Below, piece after piece: positions 1 through 5,900 of a stretch of 6,882 bases of DNA (positions are counted from its first letter, which is position 1; each line of letters begins with the position of its first letter). The stretch comes from Oscillospiraceae bacterium (GTDB taxonomy: Bacteria > Bacillota > Clostridia > Oscillospirales > Ruminococcaceae). The stretch lies in NCBI GenBank assembly GCA_017544185.1, contig JAFYEQ010000208.1:1-6882 (forward strand), written 5' to 3'. Under the pieces are notes generated by a model. It was given only the letters and a program-made list of their open reading frames with translations, did no database searches and had not been told where the DNA came from. Both the position numbers and the translations under genes were made by a program.

Positions 1-800
1 GCAACGAACTTTCTCTCGCCCTTGTGAGCCTCAGCCCAGTCAAGAAGGGTGAGCTCGTACTGTGCGAGACGGGGAAGGATACCTGCCATCTTGTTGCCTT
101 CGCCGAGTTCCTTCTCCATATCAGCGATGACCTCGGGGATACGGGGATCGTCCTTGTGGTTGTTATATGCCTCGAAGAGGTCGAGCTCGGAGTTCTCCTC
201 TACCTCAACGCCCAGATCATACAGTCTTGCGATAGGAGCGTTGCATGCGAGGAAGTCCTGGGGACGGGGACCAAAGGTCATGATCTTGAGGTTCTTGAGA
301 CCGATCACGGTACGAGCGATGGGTACGAAACCATTGATCATGTCAGCGACCTCGGGAGCAGTGCCTACGGGGTACTCGGGGATATATGCCTTTATATTAC
401 GGAGCTTGAGGTTGTAGCTCGCCTTGAGCATACCGCAGTATGCATCACCTCTGGTGTTGATGAGAGCATCGCCGCAGTCGTCCTCTGCAGCAGCAGCGAA
501 CATAGCAGGGCCGTCAAAATACTTTGCGAGCAGTGTCTCGGGGGTCTCGGGGCCGAAGTTGCCGAGGTATACGCAAAGAGCGTTGCACTCAGCTGCCTGT
601 ATATCTGCGAGAGCCTTTCTCATATCGATCTCATTCTCGATAACTACAGGACATTCGTAGACGGTATCTGTGCCGTACTTCTCGGTGTAAGCCTTAACGA
701 CAGCCTTCCTGCGCTCTTCTGAGAGAGACATGGGGAAGCAGTCACGGGAAACGGCTACCACTGCGATCTTCAGCTCGGGGATATTCTGTAATTTGTTCAT
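1..800 (-). CDS. L-fucose/L-arabinose isomerase family protein, N-terminal part (cut by left edge)
   Basis: Reading leftward from ATG at 800-798, the frame stays open to the window edge and gives 266 residues beginning MNKLQNIPELKIAVVAVSRD. The text matches the L-fucose/L-arabinose isomerase-like family (COG2407 type) as I know it from Clostridia: an early KIAVVAVSRDCFPMSLSEERR segment, YLGNFGPET near residue 96, RGDAYCGMLKASYNL near residue 136, and FGPRPQDFLACNAPI near residue 180. Family members interconvert aldoses and ketoses in the cytoplasm with a divalent metal. The metal- and substrate-binding acidic and histidine residues lie in the C-terminal half, outside this window, so the substrate cannot be told. 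Full-length relatives have roughly 450-500 residues, so about half is visible. The start is fixed by an AAGGAGGAG ribosome binding site 7 nt upstream. The gene has its own promoter, separate from the operon upstream on the same strand. The family call is fairly secure; the sugar is unknown. Confidence 0.88.
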   Translation of the reverse strand, partial: MNKLQNIPELKIAVVAVSRDCFPMSLSEERRKAVVKAYTEKYGTDTVYECPVVIENEIDMRKALADIQAAECNALCVYLGNFGPETPETLLAKYFDGPAMFAAAAEDDCGDALINTRGDAYCGMLKASYNLKLRNIKAYIPEYPVGTAPEVADMINGFVPIARTVIGLKNLKIMTFGPRPQDFLACNAPIARLYDLGVEVEENSELDLFEAYNNHKDDPRIPEVIADMEKELGEGNKMAGILPRLAQYELTLLDWAEAHKGERKFV

Positions 801-807
801 CTTAGAT

Positions 808-816
808 CTCCTCCTT
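808..816 (-). promoter_or_regulatory. Ribosome binding site of the isomerase-family gene
   Basis: AAGGAGGAG on the minus strand lies 7 nt before the ATG at 800. It is a near-perfect match to the anti-Shine-Dalgarno sequence and settles the start codon. Confidence 0.9.
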
Positions 817-846
817 ATAGGATTTAGGAAAATATTCCTTTGTATC

Positions 847-875
847 ATTGTACGATAAAATTATGGATTTGTCAA
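847..875 (-). promoter_or_regulatory. Sigma-A promoter of the isomerase-family gene
   Basis: On the minus strand, TTGACA (875-870) and TACAAT (852-847) are separated by exactly 17 bp. The -35 is a perfect consensus and the -10 has one mismatch. Transcription would start near 840, giving a leader of about 40 nt before the ATG. The -35 hexamer overlaps one arm of the nested palindrome at 856-903, so this strong promoter is probably held down by a bound regulator. Confidence 0.88.
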
Positions 876-903
876 GACAGATCTGACAAAATACATAATT
901 TTA
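856..903. repeat. Nested 48-bp inverted repeat over the isomerase promoter (candidate operator)
   Basis: The outer arms are TAAAATTATG (856-865) and CATAATTTTA (894-903), a perfect 10-bp match. The inner arms are TTTGTCA (868-874) and TGACAAA (884-890), a perfect 7-bp match around a 9-bp centre. Only 2 and 3 unpaired bases separate the inner and outer arms. The element covers the -35 hexamer and most of the spacer but ends before the -10. Position and symmetry suggest a binding site for a dimeric or tetrameric regulator. It has neither the GC-rich stem nor the U-tract of an intrinsic terminator. Its regulator is unknown. Confidence 0.6.
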
Positions 904-961
904 GCTATAAGATGACAATTTTTGAAAGATCCGGACCGATAGGAGCATATACCTGTCCATA

Positions 962-1243
962 TCACGGCACAGAAAACCGATATACCTCCGAATAGTCGGG
1001 GTATACGCATATATCCACGCTCTTGTCACTATTGTGGTATACCGCGCTGTACTGGGTGAGAGATGTGAGCTCGCCCGTGTACTCGATATAGTAGAGCTTC
1101 CCCAAGCTGTCTATCCTCACAGGTGCAGTTAAGAACGTTCTGAGAGCATTTATATACGCGAACAGTGCCAGAACTACAACGAGCACTAGCACGATCGCTG
1201 TGATAAGTATCCTCTTGATGTGTTTGAAGACAGTCTTTTTCAT
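962..1243 (-). CDS. Small single-pass membrane protein of unknown function, last gene of the EFR1-TetR operon
   Basis: This 93-residue protein is not one I recognise. It has a basic N-terminus (MKKTVFKHIKR), one strongly hydrophobic segment at about residues 12-30 (ILITAIVLVLVVVLALFAY), and a polar C-terminal tail of about 60 residues rich in Tyr. By the positive-inside rule the tail should face outside. No Ala-X-Ala signal peptidase site is obvious, so it is probably anchored rather than released. It has one cysteine (residue 79) and no enzyme motif. The ATG lies 4 nt after the TetR stop codon with only a weak GGA upstream, so translation is probably coupled to tetR. The order of genes suggests it is co-controlled with the EFR1 protein, but a functional link is inference. 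No convincing terminator follows it. Confidence 0.72.
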   Translation of the reverse strand: MKKTVFKHIKRILITAIVLVLVVVLALFAYINALRTFLTAPVRIDSLGKLYYIEYTGELTSLTQYSAVYHNSDKSVDICVYPDYSEVYRFSVP

Positions 1244-1247
1244 GCTA

Positions 1248-1802
1248 TCATCCGATCAGTCTATATATAAGATCCAGTATGCTCCGTTTCTTGTCCTCTT
1301 GGTCCATATCCTCAAATACAGGACAATGCAGTGTGCCTGACAGGCCGTACAAGAGCTGTCTTGCCAGCATAGCTGTCGGCGTGACGGTCTGTATGTCCCA
1401 TCTCTTTACGATCTCCTCTATCACAGGGAGCAGTGCGGTGAGCGTCCTGCTGTACATCGACAGCTGGATAGACCAGTGCATATTTTCCCGTATCCTGCCA
1501 AATTCATCCATAGACCGTGAATACACGGGCAGGAACCTGTCCGCGAATTCCTCGGGCGTATCGCAGCCGCTGATCAGCGTCTCGAAGCTCTTCTGATAGT
1601 TCAGGAAGAACCTGTCTACCACCTGATCGAAGAGCATATCCTTCGACTTGAAATAGTGATAGAACATACCGATCTCTCCGCCGACCTTTCCCATGATCAT
1701 GCGCACCGATGTGGCTTCGTATCCGTGCTCGAAAAATAGCTCCATCGCCGTGTCTATGATCTCATCCCGCTTTCCGCCTTCAAGTATGGGCTTTCGTGCC
1801 AT
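1248..1802 (-). CDS. TetR/AcrR-family transcriptional regulator
   Basis: The 184-residue product is a standard-length TetR-family repressor. Residues about 11-57 form the DNA-binding region: a first helix (KRDEIIDTAMELFFEHGYEA), then the helix-turn-helix TSVRMIMGKVGGEIGMFYHY followed by FKSKDMLF, the signature with Tyr-His-Tyr-Phe and Lys-Ser-Lys. The C-terminal two thirds is helical and should hold the ligand pocket and dimer interface; it does not reveal the ligand. The start is supported by AGGAGGAG 6 nt upstream. The gene begins inside the 3' end of the EFR1 gene (23-nt overlap) and is followed after 4 nt by a small membrane-protein gene, so all three form one transcript. Two related palindromes at the operon promoter (2688-2706 and 2721-2733) are the obvious candidate binding sites, implying negative autoregulation. 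The family call is secure; the target is inferred. Confidence 0.93.
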   Translation of the reverse strand: MARKPILEGGKRDEIIDTAMELFFEHGYEATSVRMIMGKVGGEIGMFYHYFKSKDMLFDQVVDRFFLNYQKSFETLISGCDTPEEFADRFLPVYSRSMDEFGRIRENMHWSIQLSMYSRTLTALLPVIEEIVKRWDIQTVTPTAMLARQLLYGLSGTLHCPVFEDMDQEDKKRSILDLIYRLIG

Positions 1803-2664
1803 CTTCCTCTCCTCCTATGCAGATCCTTGACTTTGTGAGCTCGTTCACCGTGATATACGGGTGACGGTACAGCTTCCTCTTGGGGGGCAGCCCCATGAGC
1901 CGTACTATGGGCGTGTCCTTGAGCGATCGGTCCAAAAGTTCTCTGCCACCCGAGCGTATGTCATAGCCTATGGCCCTCCTTGGACATGAGGTGACGCAAG
2001 CCATGCAGTTTACGCAGTGATGCAGGAACTCGGGATGCCCGTCCTTAAGCTCTATATTTCCGCAGGGACAGACCTTGCTGCAGAGCCCGCAGCTGATACA
2101 TGCATCGGACAAAGTGAAGGGATAGTCCGAGTACTTTTGAAGAGCACGATAGGGCTCCATGACTTTTTTGGACCGTGTGCGCACGAGGGCTCCCGCTCTG
2201 GGATAGGCCCGCTCCCTGCGATGAGCGATATCATCGGCGATACTGTCTGCCTTGCGCTCCATGAAGGGCAGCATGAGCTTTGCGGGAGGGATGGGCGGGT
2301 ATACTATGGCGTAGTTGGCCACACAGTTGATCATGTTCCCGTAGGACAACCGTGCACCCTTCTTCTCCAGCAGCTTTGCGACACGCTCACAGGCAAAGCC
2401 CCCGACCGCGCTGGGACATGCCACAGCGAACATATATGCGTTCGTATCCAGCTCCAGCCGCTTTATGAAGCGGACCACAGGCTCCGGCGCAGTCCAGTGA
2501 TACACAGGATATACGAAGCCCACCATATCATATCCGACGGCAGGGACATCCTTCGGATCGCAGCGCATGGAGATGAGCTCCGCGCCGCCGATCCGCTCGG
2601 CGATCTTCTTTGCGGCCCTGAGACTGTTGCCCGTGCCTGTGAAATAATAGATCCTACAGCTCAT
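1780..2664 (-). CDS. EFR1-family flavodoxin/2[4Fe-4S] ferredoxin fusion protein
   Basis: The 294-residue protein combines two electron-transfer modules. The N-terminal half is flavodoxin-like: MSCRIYYFTGTGNSLRAAKK contains the FMN phosphate-binding loop TGTGNS (residues 9-14), followed by GFVYPVYHW (49-57). The C-terminal part has two ferredoxin-type clusters, C189-x2-C192-x2-C195-x3-C199-P and C217-x2-C220-x2-C223-x3-C227-P, enough for two [4Fe-4S] centres. This architecture matches the EFR1 family (EFR1 family ferrodoxin in current annotation), cytoplasmic proteins of anaerobes thought to move electrons between flavin and iron-sulfur carriers; the partner and reaction are not known to me. 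Length fits the family. The start is set by AAAGGAG 7 nt upstream. It is the first gene of the operon, and its last 23 nt overlap tetR. The linked TetR and tandem operators suggest induction by a small molecule or stress. Confidence 0.93.
   Translation of the reverse strand: MSCRIYYFTGTGNSLRAAKKIAERIGGAELISMRCDPKDVPAVGYDMVGFVYPVYHWTAPEPVVRFIKRLELDTNAYMFAVACPSAVGGFACERVAKLLEKKGARLSYGNMINCVANYAIVYPPIPPAKLMLPFMERKADSIADDIAHRRERAYPRAGALVRTRSKKVMEPYRALQKYSDYPFTLSDACISCGLCSKVCPCGNIELKDGHPEFLHHCVNCMACVTSCPRRAIGYDIRSGGRELLDRSLKDTPIVRLMGLPPKRKLYRHPYITVNELTKSRICIGGEEDGTKAHT
1809..1816 (-). promoter_or_regulatory. Ribosome binding site of tetR, inside the EFR1 coding region
   Basis: AGGAGGAG on the minus strand is 6 nt before the tetR ATG (1802-1800) and lies within the last codons of the upstream gene. 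It supports the start choice and the 23-nt overlap (1780-1802). Ribosomes finishing EFR1 will cover it, which suggests coupled translation. Confidence 0.85.
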
Positions 2665-2671
2665 GATATAT

Positions 2672-2678
2672 CTCCTTT
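2672..2678 (-). promoter_or_regulatory. Ribosome binding site of the EFR1-family gene
   Basis: AAAGGAG on the minus strand is 7 nt before the ATG at 2664-2662 and supports that start. Confidence 0.85.
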
Positions 2679-2687
2679 ACAGCATAT

Positions 2688-2706
2688 AGCAGAATATCGT
2701 TCTGCT
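2688..2706. promoter_or_regulatory. Palindromic operator candidate 1 at the EFR1-tetR transcription start
   Basis: AGCAGAA (2688-2694) and TTCTGCT (2700-2706) are perfect 7-bp inverted arms around 5 bp. The site sits just downstream of the -10 (2716-2711), covering the expected transcription start, where a bound repressor would block RNA polymerase. It shares AGAA-N5-TTCT with candidate 2. Binding by the operon's own TetR protein is inferred. Confidence 0.68.
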
Positions 2707-2710
2707 TATT

Positions 2711-2739
2711 ATTATATAACAGAACGATGTTCTTGTAAA
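2711..2739 (-). promoter_or_regulatory. Sigma-A promoter of the EFR1-tetR-small protein operon
   Basis: On the minus strand, TTTACA (2739-2734) and a perfect TATAAT (2716-2711) are 17 bp apart. Transcription should begin near 2704, giving a leader of about 40 nt. The spacer is almost filled by a 13-bp palindrome, the usual placement for TetR-type repression. Confidence 0.88.
2721..2733. promoter_or_regulatory. Palindromic operator candidate 2 in the EFR1-tetR promoter spacer
   Basis: AGAAC (2721-2725) and GTTCT (2729-2733) are perfect inverted arms around GAT, lying entirely between the -35 and -10 hexamers. Its centre (2727) is 30 bp from that of candidate 1 (2697), close to three helical turns, so two dimers would sit on about the same face of the DNA. 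Confidence 0.68.
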
Positions 2740-2741
2740 TA

Positions 2742-2785
2742 GACATATCTCACAGATCTTGCATGAAATTTTCGTAAGATATGTC
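2742..2785. repeat. Inverted repeat upstream of the EFR1 promoter
   Basis: GACATATCT (2742-2750) and AGATATGTC (2777-2785) are perfect 9-bp inverted arms 26 bp apart, starting 2 bp upstream of the EFR1 -35. The arms share CATATCT with the palindrome at 2844-2867. They could be paired half-sites for a DNA-looping or activating protein; no regulator is identified. Confidence 0.4.
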
Positions 2786-2843
2786 AGTATATAAAAACAG
2801 GGGGCAAAGCGTTCAAAAGCGGCATTTTTCAGATGTTTTACTA

Positions 2844-2867
2844 TATTATGTCATATCTGACATAATA
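2844..2867. repeat. Perfect 24-bp palindrome upstream of the secreted-protein promoter
   Basis: TATTATGTCA (2844-2853) and TGACATAATA (2858-2867) are perfect 10-bp inverted arms around TATC. It lies about 40 bp upstream of the -35 at 2906, a position suited to an activator or an upstream operator. It shares the 8-mer ATCTGACA and the TGTCA...TGACA pair with the nested repeat at 856-903. Confidence 0.6.
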
Positions 2868-2884
2868 ACGCAACGATCTTTGGT

Positions 2885-2902
2885 AGAATATTCACATATT
2901 CT
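2885..2902. repeat. 18-bp palindrome abutting the secreted-protein -35 box
   Basis: AGAATAT (2885-2891) and ATATTCT (2896-2902) are perfect 7-bp inverted arms around TCAC, ending 3 bp before the -35 hexamer. It is a plausible protein-binding site. AGAATAT also occurs in operator candidate 1 (2691-2697), but there the spacing to TTCT is 5 bp, not 10 bp, so a common regulator is only a possibility. Confidence 0.45.
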
Positions 2903-2905
2903 CCC

Positions 2906-2934
2906 TTGTAAATCCATAGGTTTTATGGTAATAT
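2906..2934 (+). promoter_or_regulatory. Sigma-A promoter of the secreted transglutaminase-like gene
   Basis: TTGTAA (2906-2911) and TAATAT (2929-2934) are separated by 17 bp. Transcription would start near 2941, leaving a leader of about 40 nt. A loose repeat, CATAGG (2915-2920) and CCTATG (2945-2950), brackets the -10 and start site. Confidence 0.72.
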
Positions 2935-2967
2935 AACATAAGATCCTATGATCAATAGATGACCCGG

Positions 2968-2974
2968 AAAGGAG
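2968..2974 (+). promoter_or_regulatory. Ribosome binding site of the secreted transglutaminase-like gene
   Basis: AAAGGAG lies 7 nt before the ATG at 2982, which begins a clear signal peptide, so the start is well supported. Confidence 0.88.
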
Positions 2975-2981
2975 AGATCAT

Positions 2982-5900
2982 ATGAAAAAACACAGATACT
3001 TATCACTGCTCCTTGCTGCTGTAATGTGTATGTCGGTCACCGTACCCGTATATGCGGATGCATCCGACACTGATGATATAGCTGCCCCTGTGCAGGCCAC
3101 CGACGAACACGTATGCACCGATGAACACTGCACAGAACACGACCATGACGGCTCAGCCGATGATATAGATGCCGACGTATCCAACCATGACCATACCGAG
3201 CCCGAGACGACAGATACTGCCGACTCGGAAGCTGACGTAACTGCTCCGGATGAGGACATATCCGATGTGTCCGAGACAGTCATGGATGATACTTCGACAG
3301 TACCCGATGAGACAGACGACGCCTCCGATGAGATGACCATCCAAGAGGCAGTGGACTATGTCCTCGGACTGGAGGGCAGTCTGCCCGAGCCTAACGGTAT
3401 CTTCGGCGGCAGCATAGATATCTCCCGTGAGGATGCGGATATCATAAAGCGCGTCATAACGTATCAGAGGACCGGGCTCGATCCTGCAGATCCAGAAAAC
3501 GCAGACGATACGCTGCTCACAGACAGCGCGACTGCCTATGCGAAGATACAGCATATCAAGCCCAGAGGCTCCAACGACTACTACTACGATCAGCTGTGCT
3601 CGACACACAAGAAGATCTATGATGCTATGGCAGCTGTGGCAGAAGAGTTCAGCAACAGCAACAGAGACCTGATCGTATCAGATGAACTCGGTATACCGCT
3701 CCTGCTCATCGGGCTCGTTGATATCGAATATGACCTAGGCTGTACTATCTCCGAGGAGGAATACAGGGCGATATGGACCGCATTCAAGATGTCGAACCCG
3801 CAATACTGGTCCATAGCTCAGTGCTATTCACTTCAATATGAGGCGGACGGGGATATCGTAGCGCTCGCATTCACAGCCTTAGATGAAGCGACATATGCAT
3901 CTTCTAGGAAAAGCTATCAGTCACAGATCGACAGCAAGACAAATACTTGGCTGGGCATAGCCGAGAACCAGAGCTCAGAGCTCAAGAAGGTGGAAAAGCT
4001 GGAGGAGCTGATAGGCAGCGGCGTGGTCTATAATACGGATAATAAAGAAGATCCAAAGAACCATACCATGCTCTCCATATTCTGCTGCGATAAGACAGTA
4101 TGTGAGGGCTATATCCTCGCTATGACCTATCTTTGCGATCTGGCAGGGATAGACTGCATCGGCCTGTGCTACTCTCCTTCGGATACATGCAGACCGGAAG
4201 ACCGTAATATCTCGGGACATGCATGGAACAGGGTAAAGATCGACGGTACATGGTATGAGGCCGAGCTCACATGGTACGATCAGTACGTTGATAACGGCTG
4301 GAACTATAACAACGGAAGATACATCTATCCCGAGCAGTGGCTGAACACATCCACTGTATACCTGAAGGGCATCGACGAAACGAGCCGTATAGACCATGAT
4401 ACCTCCATAACGGCGCTGTACAGCTGGTCGTTCGACGGGGCGACCGTACATCTCCCTGAATGTACTCATATCTCGCCCTATGCGCCGATAGTGAACGGCA
4501 GTATGTCCGGCGGAAAAGTCTATCTGACCTGGAAGGCCATAGAGGGCGCGACAAAGTATACCGTCTACAGCAACAAGGGCAGCGGGAACACGTACTATAA
4601 GCTCAAGGAGACCGCTTCCAACTATGCATTCATAGAGCTCTCCGAGTTGGGAACGACAACATGCTCGAGCACAGACGTACAGTTCTTCATGATGAGCGAC
4701 ATGCAGCCCGACGATCATTTCCCGTACTGTGATGATATCACCGTGAGCGTACTGGGCCATACACCGGGCGTTCCTGTGATATCATGGGCGGCTGACGGCA
4801 AGTCCTGCACGGGCACGGTGACATGCAAGAACTGCGGCTCCACCATCGCCGACGAATACGCCGACATAGACAACGGCAAGATCACGTCCATCGTAGAGAC
4901 GGAAGCTACGTCTTCTGATATGGGCTGGACCAGATATAAGGTCAGCTTCGAGGACGAGATGCTCAAAAAACTCCCCTACGCCGACGGACAGAGCTTTTTG
5001 CTGGTACAGGACATACCCAAGATCATCATAGACTACAGGTACGCTGAGCCTACATACACCTGGTCGGGCACTGATTCCTGTACCGCTGTAGCGGTCAGCA
5101 TCAACGGCGGCCCCACGATCACCGAGAACGGCACGATAACGTCCGTAGTTAAGACTGCTGCTACCTGCGGCACAGTGGGCACCACTACCTATACCGCTGT
5201 GTTCACCGATCCCATGTTCACCGCGCAGACCAAGGATGCAGACGACATTCCCGCCACGGGCAAGCACAGCTATCCCTACGTTTGGTCGGATGAGTATTCC
5301 TGGTCCAGCACCCATATGAACTGCTCTGCGTCGGCGACATGCCGCAACTGCGGTCACACCATATACGGCTATGCCACCGTGACCAAGGAGACGACCAAGG
5401 AGCCTACCTGTACGGAAACTGGTACCTGTACCTATACCGCCACATTCAGCAGCAGCACCTTCACCACACAGACTTACAGCGAGCCTATCCCCGCTCTCGG
5501 ACACAGCTGGTACGAGCCATCGTACTCATGGAGCAGCACAGGCAGCTATTGCTACGCCAGCGTATCCTGCAGCCGCTGCAGCACCTACGTGACGGAATAC
5601 GGCACTATCACATCAAAGGTGAAGACGCCCGCCACCTCCGAGACCATGGGCACGACTACTTATACGGCAACGTTCACAAAGGCTCCCTTCACGGTACAGA
5701 CCAAGGATATACAGGATATCCCCGTGGTGAGCTATACCTACGGTGAGCCTACCTACACATGGTATGGGTACGACAGCTGTCGGGCATCGGCGATGAGCTC
5801 CGACGGAGGACCTGAGATATTCGAGTGGTGCTACTATCCGACTTTGACCGTGATCACCTCGCCCACATGTACGACAACGGGCTTCTACAGATATGAGGCG

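Larger units (their letters stand above)
2665..2981. other. Divergent intergenic region, 317 bp
   Basis: This AT-rich gap separates the minus-strand EFR1 operon from the plus-strand secreted-protein gene. It holds one promoter in each direction and five inverted repeats listed separately. I see no small ORF with a plausible ribosome binding site, no tRNA and no intrinsic terminator in it. The density of symmetric sites shows that both flanking genes are likely under tight control. Confidence 0.75.

Noticed and set aside
24..722. A 232-codon plus-strand ORF opposite the isomerase-family gene
   Set aside because: It is fully antisense to a gene with clear homology, promoter and ribosome binding site, and its own product has no recognisable family pattern.
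901..961. Intrinsic terminator after the EFR1-tetR-small protein operon
   Set aside because: ATCCGG/ACCGAT gives at best a few pairs, with no strong GC stem and no proper U-tract. The nested repeat at 856-903 is AT-rich and fits an operator better.
1780..2664. NADPH-flavin oxidoreductase or plain ferredoxin call for the 294-residue protein
   Set aside because: The flavodoxin-type TGTGNS loop plus two C-terminal [4Fe-4S] motifs in one chain fits the EFR1 architecture better than either single-domain family.
2017..2742. A 241-codon plus-strand ORF opposite the EFR1 gene
   Set aside because: It is a shadow of a gene with two intact ferredoxin motifs, and it runs across that gene's promoter and operators.
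2982..3056. Lipoprotein signal around C16 (AAVMC)
   Set aside because: Met at the -1 position does not fit a lipobox, and the hydrophobic core continues past C16 to a good VYA cleavage site.
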